Shown here: positions 8,458 through 16,137 of the stretch, piece by piece
Numbering within the stretch: position 1 is the stretch's first letter
How the letters are laid out: each line of letters opens with the position of its first letter
Assembly: GCF_001428745.1 (NCBI RefSeq)
Contig: NZ_LMIO01000002.1
Coordinates: 953,533-1,017,532 of the forward strand
Origin: Leifsonia sp. Root227
GTDB taxonomy: Bacteria; Actinomycetota; Actinomycetes; Actinomycetales; Microbacteriaceae
Length of the DNA: 64,000 nt
Reading direction: 5' to 3'
Notes under the pieces: generated by a model
What the model saw: only the letters and a program-made list of their open reading frames with translations
What the model was told of the DNA's origin: nothing
Databases searched by the model: none
Made by a program: the position numbers and the translations under genes

Positions 8458-8958
8458 CTAGATGCGGGCGCCGACCACGGTGGCGGCGAAGCGACGTGCA
8501 CGCTCGGCGAGCCCGGCGATCCTGTCGGCGACCACGGATTCCGCGTCGAACCCGACGTACGCGGGAGGCGGCGTCCTGCGCACGTTCTCGCTGCATTCGA
8601 AACTTCCGCAGAGCATCGTGCCGACCGTGTCGCCGTTGCGGCCGGCCTGACCGGCCCTGCGTGCCACGTAGAGATACACGTCGCGGGTCACGTGCACGTC
8701 CTGGCACCAGCCGCACATCGACGGCGCGTGCGACCGCATCGACGCGTCAGACGCCCGCAGCACGATGCCGACCGGCCCGTTCTCCGTCGGGACGACCACG
8801 TAGCCGCGCTGCGGGATGCGCGGGTCGCGCCAGCCGAGGTACTCGCGTCTCGACCAGTCCACTTCGTGCATCCCGGGCGGCAGCGGCAACTCCGCCGCCT
8901 CGCTCCTCGAACAGTTGACGAACGACTCCCGGATCTGCTCCTGGGTCAGTGTCTCCAT
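8458..8958 (-). CDS. FBP-type (EF-G-binding) treble-clef zinc-finger protein
   Basis: The 166-residue protein starts at the ATG at 8956-8958, which has GGAGG 5 bases upstream; a longer frame start at 8985 lacks this. The C-terminal half contains SMCGWCQDVHVTRDVYLYVARRAG followed by GTMLCGSFECSENVRR. The two Cys pairs and their spacing match the treble-clef zinc finger of FBP proteins, which include the fusidic-acid resistance EF-G-binding proteins of Firmicutes. In those, the C-terminal finger contacts EF-G on the ribosome. Whether this protein binds EF-G is an inference from the finger alone. It probably forms a two-gene unit with the hypothetical gene at 8021. Confidence 0.82.
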   Translation of the reverse strand: METLTQEQIRESFVNCSRSEAAELPLPPGMHEVDWSRREYLGWRDPRIPQRGYVVVPTENGPVGIVLRASDASMRSHAPSMCGWCQDVHVTRDVYLYVARRAGQAGRNGDTVGTMLCGSFECSENVRRTPPPAYVGFDAESVVADRIAGLAERARRFAATVVGARI

Positions 8959-9014
8959 GCGCGCCTCCGAATTCCATGCTCGCACAGCTTGACCCTGACC
9001 CAGAGGTCACGGTC

Positions 9015-9020
9015 TAGCCT
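9015..9020 (+). promoter_or_regulatory. -10 box (TAGCCT) for leaderless thioredoxin gene
   Basis: TAGCCT lies exactly 6 bases before the ATG at 9027, with no Shine-Dalgarno between. A TTGACC occurs about 20 bases upstream of the box, rather far for a -35. Confidence 0.5.
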
Positions 9021-9026
9021 CGCCGC

Positions 9027-9353
9027 ATGACAACACTCAACGCCGTCACAGACGCCACATTCCCTGACGCGGTGCTCGCCGCATCCGGAACAACCATCGT
9101 CGAGTTCTGGGCGGAGTGGTGCGGCCCCTGCCGCGCTCTCGGCCCGATCCTCGAACAGCTCGCCACCGAGCACGCCGACCGCATCAGCATCGTGAAGATC
9201 AACGCGGACGAGAACCCGCAGTCCTCCGCCACCTACCGGGCGATGGCGCTGCCGGTGATGAAGGTGTTCCAGAACGGCGAGGTGGTGAAGACGATCGTCG
9301 GCGCGAAGCCGAAGCCGGCGCTGGAGTTCGAGCTGGCGCCCTATCTCAGGTGA
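9027..9353 (+). CDS. trxA: thioredoxin
   Basis: A 108-residue single-domain thioredoxin with the redox motif WCGPC at residues 31-35. It has the fold's usual sequence landmarks, including the cis-Pro strand ALPVMKVFQNGE. It reduces disulfides in cytoplasmic proteins. There is no signal peptide. No thioredoxin reductase is adjacent, so this may be an accessory copy rather than the main one. The last 8 bases overlap, tail to tail, the end of the metallo-beta-lactamase-fold gene on the other strand. Confidence 0.95.
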   Translation: MTTLNAVTDATFPDAVLAASGTTIVEFWAEWCGPCRALGPILEQLATEHADRISIVKINADENPQSSATYRAMALPVMKVFQNGEVVKTIVGAKPKPALEFELAPYLR

Positions 9354-10155
9354 GGTCGTCGTACGCCCCGCTCACCCAGCCGATGTAGCGCTCTGCCGAG
9401 CGCAGCACCGCGTCCCGCGCATCCACGGGCACCACGTTGCCGAGGTTGCCGTACAGCCGGTCGAACGGGAGCTCGCAGACGCGGTCCGCCGTCCGCCGCA
9501 CGACGGCGGCCGACAGCGGCAGGTCGTTCGGGTAGCTGCGCATGAAGGTCACCCAGCGCTGCGACGGCCCGGGGAACACGGTGTCTCCGGAGAGCACCAC
9601 CCCGCGATCCCAGTGCACGATCGCGCTCCCTGGGAAGTGCCCGCCGATCGTCCGCAGCGTCACACCCGGCAGCACCTCCTCGTCTCCCGTCCAGTCCCGG
9701 ATGCACGGCTCGTCCCGCTGCACCCAGCCCCTGTCTGCCGCGTTGACCAGCACGGGCGGGTCGCCGAGCATCCGGGACCAGGAGGTCTGCGCGCCGAACA
9801 TGTGCGGGTGGCTGGTGGCGATGACCGCGACGCCGCCGAGGTCCTGCACCGCGGCGGCGGCGGCCTCGTCGACGTAGCCGGTGGGGTCCCAGAGCAGATT
9901 GCCATCCGGGGTGCGCAGCAGGATGCTCTGCTGGCCGATGCCCACCTTCGGCTGGGAGCGCAGCGCGAAGAGGTCGGGCTCCAGCTCGGCGATGGTGACG
10001 CGTTCGCCTGCCCGCTGCAACGCCTGCAGCGACGTCCACTCCTGCCCGGAAGGCGGGACGTACTGCCGTTCGTCCTCGCAGATCGGGCACGACGCGGGAT
10101 GCGCATCCCCCGCCGGAAACTCCACAGCGCACGCAGCGCACAACCAATCGACCAC
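9346..10155 (-). CDS. metallo-beta-lactamase-fold protein with N-terminal zinc ribbon
   Basis: With the GTG start at 10153-10155 the protein has 269 residues. The N-terminus carries CAAC and CPIC pairs (CAACAVEFPAGDAHPASCPIC), a probable zinc ribbon. Next comes a metallo-beta-lactamase-like fold: TSHPHMFG where the HxHxDH motif normally lies, GGHFPGSAIVHW and a VVLSGDTVFPG strand. The first motif is only partly kept (SHPHMFGA), so metal binding and hydrolase activity are uncertain. Related actinobacterial proteins are usually annotated only as MBL fold. Upstream ATG codons in this frame would run close to the divergent LLM gene, so I prefer the GTG. Confidence 0.8.
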   Translation of the reverse strand: MVDWLCAACAVEFPAGDAHPASCPICEDERQYVPPSGQEWTSLQALQRAGERVTIAELEPDLFALRSQPKVGIGQQSILLRTPDGNLLWDPTGYVDEAAAAAVQDLGGVAVIATSHPHMFGAQTSWSRMLGDPPVLVNAADRGWVQRDEPCIRDWTGDEEVLPGVTLRTIGGHFPGSAIVHWDRGVVLSGDTVFPGPSQRWVTFMRSYPNDLPLSAAVVRRTADRVCELPFDRLYGNLGNVVPVDARDAVLRSAERYIGWVSGAYDDLT

Positions 10156-10237
10156 CCTGCGACGATACGCCGGCGCGCACACGGCGGAATAGACCCGGTG
10201 GCGGAATAGCCGGAGCGGCGGCATCATTGAGACCACT

Positions 10238-11257
10238 GTGAAACGCATCGGATTCCTCTCCTTCGGCCACTGGCAGCCCATCCCGGGCTCCGTCTCCCGC
10301 ACGGCCGCCGACGCCCTGCTGCAGACCATCGACCTCGCCGTGGCCGCGGAGGAGGTCGGCGCTGACGGCGCGTTCGTGCGCGTGCACCACTTCGCCAGGC
10401 AGCTCGCCTCGCCGTTTCCGCTGCTGGCGGCGATCGGCGCGCGGACGAAGCGCATCGAGATCGGCACCGGCGTGATCGACATGCGCTACGAGAATCCGCT
10501 GTACATGGCGGAGGACGCGGCGGCCGCCGACCTGATCAGCGGCGGCAGGCTGCAGCTCGGGGTGAGCAGAGGATCACCGGAGACGGCGGTGCGCGGCTAC
10601 GAGTCGTTCGGCTACGTGCCGGCAGACGACGAGACGGACGCGGACATGGCGCGTCGCCACACCGAGGTGTTCCGCGCGGCGATCTCCGGGGCGGGTGTCG
10701 CGATGTCGAACCCGCAGATGACGGGCGTTTCGCAGCCGCTCCCGATCGAGCCGCGCTCCCCCGGCCTCGACGAGCGCATCTGGTGGGGAGCGGGCAGCAG
10801 GGCGACGGCGGTCTGGACGGCGGAGCAGGGCATGAACCTGATGAGCTCCACCCTGCTCACCGAGGACACCGGCGTGCCGTTCGACCAGCTCCAGGCCGAG
10901 CAGATCCGGATGTTCCGCGACACCTGGCGGGATGCCGGCCACGAGCGCGAGCCGCGCGTCTCGGTGAGCCGCAGCATCATCCCGATCATCGACGACGAGA
11001 CCCGCCGCTACTTCGGCGCCCGCGCCGTGGCGGAGTCGCAGGACCAGGTCGGCCACCTCGACGGCGGCCTCGCCCGCTTCGGCAGGAGCTTCGTCGGCGA
11101 ACCGGACGTGATCGCCGCAGAGCTTGCTGCGGACGAGGCTGTGCAGGCGGCGGACACGGTGCTGGTGACGGTGCCGAACCAGCTCGGGGTGGACTTCAAT
11201 GCGCGCATCCTGGAATCGCTGGTGAAGGACGTCGCACCGGCAGCGGGCTGGCGATGA
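10238..11257 (+). CDS. LLM class flavin-dependent oxidoreductase
   Basis: The 339-residue protein starts at GTG 10238. It has the bacterial luciferase-like TIM barrel: the first strand KRIGFLSFGHW, the AxxxGADGAFVRVHHF segment, RIEIGTGVIDMRYENPLYMAEDAAAADLISGGRLQLGVSRGSPE, and a later IWWGAGSRATA segment. Members are flavin (FMN or F420) dependent monooxygenases or reductases that need a separate flavin reductase or F420 supply. The substrate cannot be told. The acetyltransferase gene follows after 25 bases and may share its mRNA, but a joint pathway is not obvious. Confidence 0.9.
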   Translation: MKRIGFLSFGHWQPIPGSVSRTAADALLQTIDLAVAAEEVGADGAFVRVHHFARQLASPFPLLAAIGARTKRIEIGTGVIDMRYENPLYMAEDAAAADLISGGRLQLGVSRGSPETAVRGYESFGYVPADDETDADMARRHTEVFRAAISGAGVAMSNPQMTGVSQPLPIEPRSPGLDERIWWGAGSRATAVWTAEQGMNLMSSTLLTEDTGVPFDQLQAEQIRMFRDTWRDAGHEREPRVSVSRSIIPIIDDETRRYFGARAVAESQDQVGHLDGGLARFGRSFVGEPDVIAAELAADEAVQAADTVLVTVPNQLGVDFNARILESLVKDVAPAAGWR

Positions 11258-11282
11258 CCTGCTGTGCTGGGCGGTTCCCGGC

Positions 11283-11828
11283 GTGACGGACAGGATGCAC
11301 CTCATCCCGCGACGCACTCCGGAGTCGCGCGCCGTCGTCGAGCGCGTGCAGACGGTGCTCGACCTGACCTCGCGGCTGAACGCGCTGCCGTACTCCGACG
11401 CCGAGGGACGCACGGCGCTGCTGAGCGCGATCCTCGGCAGGCCGCTGCCGTCCGACGTGACGATCTACCCGCCGTTCTACTGCGACCACGGCCTGGCGAT
11501 CAGCTTCGGAGCGAACGTGTTCGTCAACCAGAACTGCTCATTCTACGACATCGGTGGCATCACCATCGGCGACCGCACGATGATCGGCCCCGGCGTGACG
11601 CTGAGCACGGCCGGACATCCGGTCGCCCCCGATGCACGGCACGACGGCATCACGACCGCGCCCATCGTGGTCGAGGAGGACGTCTGGATCGGTGCGAACG
11701 TGACGGTCGCGCCGGGGGTCACCATCGGGCGCGGCTCGGTGATCGGGGCGGGAGCGGTGATCGCGAAGGACGTAGCGGCGAACACCGTGGTGACGAGCGG
11801 GAGCCAGGTCGTGCGGAAGGTGCTCTAG
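11283..11828 (+). CDS. sugar O-acetyltransferase, left-handed beta-helix (Maa/LacA type)
   Basis: The 181-residue protein begins at GTG 11283 and has the N-terminal helical cap of maltose/galactoside acetyltransferases (RLNALPYSDAEGR). A left-handed beta-helix of hexapeptide repeats follows, for example ITIGDRTMIGPGVTLSTAGHP, VWIGANVTVAPGVTIGRGSVIGAGAVIAKDV. The catalytic His is in STAGHP. Such enzymes move acetyl from acetyl-CoA to sugar hydroxyls, often for detoxification or polymer decoration. The exact acceptor is unknown. It lies close behind the LLM oxidoreductase. Confidence 0.92.
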   Translation: MTDRMHLIPRRTPESRAVVERVQTVLDLTSRLNALPYSDAEGRTALLSAILGRPLPSDVTIYPPFYCDHGLAISFGANVFVNQNCSFYDIGGITIGDRTMIGPGVTLSTAGHPVAPDARHDGITTAPIVVEEDVWIGANVTVAPGVTIGRGSVIGAGAVIAKDVAANTVVTSGSQVVRKVL

Positions 11829-11835
11829 CCGAGGC

Positions 11836-12600
11836 TCAGAGCTCCTGCCTCCTGAACACCGCGGCCGCTGCCGCCACCGCCGCCGCCGCCACCGCGAGCG
11901 ACACCAGCACCGGCCACAGCACCTGGTCGGTCGCCGTCCCCACCGCCAGGGTGGATGCGCGGCCGAGCAGGCCGCCCGGCGACCAGTCGGCCACCGGCCG
12001 CCACACCGCAGCGACCGAGATCACGACGAACAGTCCGAGCCCCAGTCCTGCCGCCCCGGCGGCCGACGGGATGAGCACGGAGAACAGGGTCATCAGTGCC
12101 AGGTAGAACACCGCGAGGACGAGCCAGACCAGAGCGGACGACCAGAGCGGGCCACCAGGCGCGTCGCCGAACACGAGCGCCGTCACGCCCCAGGTCACCA
12201 GCGTTCCCGCCGCCAGCAGCAGCGTCAGGTACAGGATGTTCACGACCGCCTTGACCACCACGAACGCAACCCGCGACACCGGTTTCGTCAGCACCAGCAC
12301 CGCCGTTCCGCTGCGCCGCTCGCCGGAGACGATGCCGCCGTAGATGATGATCAGCGCGAAGATGCCGATCTGGCCGAGGTTCTTGATCCACTGCGCGTAC
12401 GCGTCGCCGGCCGTCGGCGTCGGCAGACGGAGCGAGGAGAACTGGTCGCCCGCCACCGCCGACAGCAGCTCTGGCGTGTACTTCGCGATGAGCGGCCCCG
12501 TCACCGCGAACAGCAGCAGGATCGCCGGCAGCACGAACACCCGCCAGGTGCGCAGGATCTCGAACGTCTCTTTGCGCGCGAACACCAGGGCGGAGCGCAT
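11836..12600 (-). CDS. ABC-2 type permease subunit (YxlG-like)
   Basis: The 254-residue membrane protein starts MRSALVFARKETFEILRTWRVF and has about six hydrophobic segments. It includes the ABC-2 feature GGIVSGERRSGTAVLVLTKPVSR, in which the ExxxGT motif precedes a re-entrant region. A likely extracytoplasmic stretch follows the first membrane segment. Its start ATG shares one base with the stop of the ATPase gene before it (TGATG). This is the third gene of the PLDc_N/ATPase/permease operon. Together with the ATPase it should form an exporter or lipid/peptide extruder; the cargo is unknown. Confidence 0.9.
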   Translation of the reverse strand: MRSALVFARKETFEILRTWRVFVLPAILLLFAVTGPLIAKYTPELLSAVAGDQFSSLRLPTPTAGDAYAQWIKNLGQIGIFALIIIYGGIVSGERRSGTAVLVLTKPVSRVAFVVVKAVVNILYLTLLLAAGTLVTWGVTALVFGDAPGGPLWSSALVWLVLAVFYLALMTLFSVLIPSAAGAAGLGLGLFVVISVAAVWRPVADWSPGGLLGRASTLAVGTATDQVLWPVLVSLAVAAAAVAAAAAVFRRQEL

Positions 12601-13538
12601 CAGATCGCCTCCCCGACCAGCTCGACGAAGACGTCCTCGAGGGTGAGCTCGCCCGCCTCCAGCCGGATCAGCCCCGCGTTGCGGGAGGCGACCAGCGATG
12701 GCAGCTCGTGCTGCGCGGCGGCCGCATCCGACACCAGCACGTCGATGACGCCCTGGCCGTCGCGCGAGACCGTGGTCGCCCACGACCGTTCCGCGATGAG
12801 CGTCGCCAGCGCATCCGCGTCCGCCGTCTCTGTGACCTCGAGCACGATGCGGTGACGGCCGTGCCGCGACCGGAGGTCCTGCATCGACGATTGCGTCAGC
12901 ACGCGCCCGCGGTTCAGGATCGCGACGGTGTCGCAGACCCGCTCGACATCGCTCAGGATGTGCGAGGAGAAAAAGATCGTCGCGCGCCCGCGGAGCGCAT
13001 CCAGCATGTCGAGCACATCCTTGCGGCCGATCGGGTCGAGAGCGCTGGTCGGCTCGTCCAGCAGGAGCAGGCGCGGGGCGTTGATGAGGGCCTGCGCGAT
13101 CCCGAGCCGCTGCTTCATCCCGCGCGAGTACCCGCCGATCCTGGTCGTCACTCCCCCGAGCCCTGCCGTGTCCAGCAGCATCGCGGTGCGCTGCCTCAGG
13201 ATGCGATGGTCCAGCCCGAACAGACCGCCGACGAACTCCATGAACTCGGGCGCCGTCATCCAGTCGTAGAACGCAGGCACGTCCGGCAGGAATCCGAGCT
13301 GCCCACGCACGGCGTTGCCCGCGCTGGCGATGTCCTGGCCGAGCACGCGCACGGTGCCGCTGGTCGGCTTCGCCAAGCCGGTGATGATGCGCAGCGCCGT
13401 GGTCTTCCCCGCACCGTTGGGGCCGAGGAAGCCGAAGACGGAACCATCGTCGACGCAGAGGTCCACCGCGTCGAGCGCGAGCGCGTGCCTGCCGCCGAAG
13501 GTCTTGGTCAGGGCGACGGTTTCCAGGGCCGTGCTCAT
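12600..13538 (-). CDS. ABC transporter ATP-binding protein (YxlF-like)
   Basis: A 312-residue ATPase that starts MSTALETVALTKTF. It has Walker A GPNGAGKT, signature YSRGMKQRLGIAQAL in place of LSGGQ, Walker B LLLLDEPTSALD and the H-loop FFSSHIL. The SRGMKQRLG signature is usual in ABC-2 exporters such as antibiotic self-resistance and Nat/Bcr-type systems. A roughly 100-residue C-terminal extension follows the nucleotide-binding domain, as in this group. The start overlaps the PLDc_N gene stop by 4 bases (ATGA), and the end overlaps the permease start by 1 base, so all three are coupled. Confidence 0.95.
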   Translation of the reverse strand: MSTALETVALTKTFGGRHALALDAVDLCVDDGSVFGFLGPNGAGKTTALRIITGLAKPTSGTVRVLGQDIASAGNAVRGQLGFLPDVPAFYDWMTAPEFMEFVGGLFGLDHRILRQRTAMLLDTAGLGGVTTRIGGYSRGMKQRLGIAQALINAPRLLLLDEPTSALDPIGRKDVLDMLDALRGRATIFFSSHILSDVERVCDTVAILNRGRVLTQSSMQDLRSRHGRHRIVLEVTETADADALATLIAERSWATTVSRDGQGVIDVLVSDAAAAQHELPSLVASRNAGLIRLEAGELTLEDVFVELVGEAI

Positions 13539-13858
13539 GCGTCCTCCCGATCGCGTTCTCCGTAGAGCGCGTCTGCGACCTCCGCCATCGTCACGCGCCC
13601 AGGTGGTGCAGCGGCAGGCTCCTCCGCTGGCACGCCGCGGAGCCGCCCGACGGCGAAGTACAGGATGGGGCCGATCAGGTTCACCAGCACGATGATCGCG
13701 ACCCACACCCACTTGTTGCCGAACGCCACGCGCTCCTTAGGCCGACGCACCAGAGAGACGAGGGCGACGACGTCCAGAACCACTTCGGCGAGCAGCACCG
13801 CGCCCAGGATCACGAGGACAGCGGGCGGCAGGGAGGCGAGGTCCACGTTCGGCTTCAT
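13535..13858 (-). CDS. small PLDc_N-domain membrane protein (YxlE-like)
   Basis: The 107-residue protein has two membrane segments. The first is PPAVLVILGAVLLAEVVLDVVALVSL. The second lies in the diagnostic sequence NKWVWVAIIVLVNLIGPILYFAVGR, typical of the PLDc_N domain seen at the N-terminus of cardiolipin synthases and in short stand-alone proteins. It has no phospholipase HKD motif. The C-terminal tail (MAEVADALYGERDREDA) is cytoplasmic and charged. Together with the following ATPase and permease the order resembles yxlE-yxlF-yxlG of the Bacillus subtilis sigY operon. An SD-like AAGGGG lies about 7 bases before the ATG. Confidence 0.85.
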   Translation of the reverse strand: MKPNVDLASLPPAVLVILGAVLLAEVVLDVVALVSLVRRPKERVAFGNKWVWVAIIVLVNLIGPILYFAVGRLRGVPAEEPAAAPPGRVTMAEVADALYGERDREDA

Positions 13859-13875
13859 CGTGCATCCCCTTGTCG

Positions 13876-13912
13876 CATTGTTCTCGTTACATTGTTCTCG
13901 TCGATGAGAACA
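13876..13912. promoter_or_regulatory. candidate operator: two direct repeats and an inverted half-site
   Basis: CATTGTTCTCGT occurs twice in direct orientation, at 13876-13887 and 13890-13901, offset by 14 bases. An inverted GAGAACA at 13906-13912 pairs with TGTTCTC at 13893-13899 around a 6-base centre. A possible minus-strand -10 (GATAAT, 13912-13917) overlaps it. The site lies between the divergent wHTH gene and the PLDc_N-ABC operon, so it is probably bound by that regulator. Confidence 0.65.
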
Positions 13913-13937
13913 TTATCACGCGCGAGAATGCGCGCCA

Positions 13938-13943
13938 TAGACT
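13938..13943 (+). promoter_or_regulatory. -10 box (TAGACT) for leaderless wHTH regulator
   Basis: TAGACT lies 6 bases before the ATG at 13950. The candidate operator at 13876-13912 covers the place where a -35 element would sit, consistent with autoregulation. Confidence 0.5.
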
Positions 13944-13949
13944 ACGGGG

Positions 13950-14525
13950 ATGAACAGCTCGGAACTCCTCCTGCATCCGGTGCGCCTCCGCATCGTGCAG
14001 GCGTTCCTCGGCGACCGCGCACTCACCACCGCCCAGCTCGCCGACGAGCTCTCCGACGTGCCGACCGCCTCCCTCTACCGCCACGTCTCGCTGCTGACCA
14101 CGGCAGGGGTGCTCGACGTGGTCGCAGAACGGCGGGTGCGCGGCGGCGTCGAGCGCACCCTCGCGCTGCGGGTGGATGCGGCGCGCGTCAGCCCCGCCGA
14201 GCTCGCCACACTGACCGTCGAGCAGCACGCGGCCATGTTCCGCGCGTTCGTCGCCGCTCTGCTCAACACGTTCGATCAGTACCTCGCCGCCGGCTCCCCC
14301 GACCTCGTGGCCGACGGAGCCGGATACAGCATGAACGGCCTCTGGCTCACCGACGCCGAGTTCGCCCAGCTGGCCCAGGACCTGGGCACGGTCTACGAGA
14401 CGAGGGCGGCGAACGGCCCGGGCGACGGCCGTACCCTCCGGATGTTCGCGAGCGTCGTCATCCCCGGTGCTCCATCGGCCCAGTCAGCATCCACCGGATC
14501 AGATGTACCCCGGACTGAGGGTTAA
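13950..14525 (+). CDS. winged helix-turn-helix regulator (ArsR-like)
   Basis: A 191-residue regulator. Residues about 1-75 form a wHTH: LLLHPVRLRIVQAFLGDRALTTAQLADELSDVPTASLYRHVSLLTTAGVLDVVAERR. SLYRHVSLL is the recognition helix and the following hairpin the wing. The rest is helical, without metal-binding Cys, and probably makes the dimer or senses a ligand. It faces the PLDc_N/ABC operon across 91 bases that hold repeated TTGTTCTC sites. The likely role is local repression of that operon and of itself. The inducing signal is unknown. Confidence 0.88.
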   Translation: MNSSELLLHPVRLRIVQAFLGDRALTTAQLADELSDVPTASLYRHVSLLTTAGVLDVVAERRVRGGVERTLALRVDAARVSPAELATLTVEQHAAMFRAFVAALLNTFDQYLAAGSPDLVADGAGYSMNGLWLTDAEFAQLAQDLGTVYETRAANGPGDGRTLRMFASVVIPGAPSAQSASTGSDVPRTEG

Positions 14526-14613
14526 CGTCCCCCGGTCGGCCTGCGACAATGGACGTGCTGCACACCCGAAATGGCAGCGCAATCGTCATTCGGCGACGCT
14601 GAAAGGGGTGTGC

Positions 14614-15546
14614 GTGCGTTTCTCAGGTGCCAGGTCGGTCATCGCCGGTGCAGGGTTCGCGATTCTCGCCGTCGCCGTGCTGACCCCGACCGCCGCGAAC
14701 GCGGTCTCCAACGTGTCAGAGGGGTCGTCGCCGTCCGCGATCACGAGCGTGTGGGCGTGGGGCAACCCCATCGACCCCGCGACGGATGCGCGCGGCCTCG
14801 GCCAGCAGCAGTTCCAGCCGGATGCGCTGGCCGCCTTCGCCGGCGAGCACCACCTGACCAGCGTCTACCTCTCCGTGCCCTGGGCGCCACAGGAGGGCGC
14901 GTTCGCGACCTGGCTGCCGCAGGCGGTCGACGCGCTGCACGCGGCGGGGGTCACCACGGTCTCCGCTCTCGGCGGCGACCCGGAGTGGGCGAAGCAGCCG
15001 CAGCTCGCAGCGCAGTGGACGCACGACGCCCTCGCCACCGCCGACTTCGATGCGGTCCAGTTCGATGTCGAGCCGTGGGCGTCCGGCGGAGGCGAGCCGG
15101 ACCTCGGCGTCATCGTCCCGCAGCTGAACGCGATGTTCGATGCGGCGTCCTCCGTCGCGGACGGCACGCCGATCGGCGCCGACCTGCCATGGTGGCTCGC
15201 GGCGAAAACCTACGGGAGCTCGACGGCGTTCGACAGCCTGCTCGGCCACGTCGACACGGTGGCGATCGTCGCCTTCTCCGACCACGCGGCCGGCGACGAC
15301 GGGATCGTCGCGCTCGCGCAACCGGCCGCCGTCGCCGCCGCGGCGCATTCGGTGCCGTTCACGATCGGCGTCGAGACCGACACCCCGGCTGTCGCCGGAG
15401 GCCCGCAGTACACCTTCGGCGACGACACGGCCGTCGCCCTGGAGACGCAGACGGCGCTCGTGCGGCAGCAGCTCTCGGCCACCGCCGGGTATCGCGGCGT
15501 CACCGCGGAGCACCTGCTCGCCTGGCAGACGCTGATCGCACGCTGA
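14614..15546 (+). CDS. secreted protein, probable TIM-barrel glycosidase-like fold, unknown function
   Basis: With GTG 14614 (AAAGGGG 5 bases upstream) the protein has 310 residues. A GTG two codons earlier is possible. A signal peptide ending near TAANAVSN is followed by one domain. Its strands alternate with helices in barrel order: LTSVYLSVPW, VTTVSALGG, FDAVQFDVEPW, PIGADLPWW, VDTVAIVAFSD, FTIGVETD, then TAEHLLAW. The acidic pair in FDVEPW at a strand end is like the catalytic position of many glycoside hydrolases. I do not recognise a named family. It is exported, probably acts on surface or environmental polysaccharide if it is an enzyme, and has no obvious partner gene. Confidence 0.78.
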   Translation: MRFSGARSVIAGAGFAILAVAVLTPTAANAVSNVSEGSSPSAITSVWAWGNPIDPATDARGLGQQQFQPDALAAFAGEHHLTSVYLSVPWAPQEGAFATWLPQAVDALHAAGVTTVSALGGDPEWAKQPQLAAQWTHDALATADFDAVQFDVEPWASGGGEPDLGVIVPQLNAMFDAASSVADGTPIGADLPWWLAAKTYGSSTAFDSLLGHVDTVAIVAFSDHAAGDDGIVALAQPAAVAAAAHSVPFTIGVETDTPAVAGGPQYTFGDDTAVALETQTALVRQQLSATAGYRGVTAEHLLAWQTLIAR

Positions 15547-15602
15547 CCCGGCGCCGGAGAAGGTGACCCAACGCCGGAGCTGCCGACCAGCGCCGGACCC
15601 AC
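15544..15602. repeat. three imperfect 20-base repeats between convergent genes
   Basis: Three tandem units share the core (C/A)GCCGGA: 15544-15563, 15564-15583 and 15584-15602. They start at the stop codon of the secreted-protein gene and end just before the stop of the VOC gene. They do not form a strong hairpin. Confidence 0.5.
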
Positions 15603-15606
15603 GGAG

Positions 15607-16080
15607 TCAGCCGTCGGCGGCGGCACGCAGCGCCGCGATGTCCAGCTTGCCCATGCTCAGCATCGCCTGGATGGCGCGGTTGGCACGCTCAGGGTCTGGG
15701 TCGCCGATCAGCGCATCCAGCGCCGAGGGGACGATCTGCCAGCTCAGCCCCCACCTGTCCTTGAGCCATCCGCACTGGCCGGGCTCGCCGCCGTCGCCGG
15801 TGAGCGCATCCCACAGCCGGTCGACCTCGGCCTGGTCGTCGACGGACACCGAGAACGAGAACGCCTCGGTGAACGGGAACATCGGCCCTCCGTTGAGCGC
15901 CATCACCTCGACGCCGTCGAGCAAGAACCGCACCCGGGACACCCCGGCCGCCTGCCCTGGCGCGTCCGGTGCGAACCGGCTCACCTCCAGCATCCGGGAG
16001 TTCGGGATGACGGAGACGTAGAACTCCGCCGCCTGCTCTGCCTGATCGTTGAACCAGAGGAAAGGGGTGACCCGTGACAT
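15607..16080 (-). CDS. VOC-superfamily protein (PhnB / 3-demethylubiquinone methyltransferase-like)
   Basis: The 157-residue protein begins VTPFLWFNDQAEQAAEFYVSVIPNS, the usual opening of the PhnB-like VOC group (PF06983), and continues with VRFLLDGVEVMALNGGPMFPFTEAFSFSVSVDD. It ends with the CGWLKDRWGLSWQIVPSAL segment. The family name refers to an old methyltransferase annotation; most members have no proven activity, though some bind metal as in glyoxalases. The ATG is preceded by AAGGAG and by a TAGCAT -10 box about 27 bases upstream. It is divergent from the SGNH hydrolase gene. Confidence 0.9.
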   Translation of the reverse strand: MSRVTPFLWFNDQAEQAAEFYVSVIPNSRMLEVSRFAPDAPGQAAGVSRVRFLLDGVEVMALNGGPMFPFTEAFSFSVSVDDQAEVDRLWDALTGDGGEPGQCGWLKDRWGLSWQIVPSALDALIGDPDPERANRAIQAMLSMGKLDIAALRAAADG

Positions 16081-16125
16081 GCGCGCTCCTTGTGTCGGCT
16101 GGCGCCCATGCTACGCGCAGGCGGG

Positions 16126-16131
16126 TAACGT
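16126..16131 (+). promoter_or_regulatory. -10 box (TAACGT) for leaderless SGNH hydrolase gene
   Basis: TAACGT lies 6 bases before GTG 16138. A minus-strand TAGCAT (16107-16112) nearby would serve the divergent VOC gene, so the two promoters are back to back. Confidence 0.45.
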
Positions 16132-16137
16132 AGCGAT

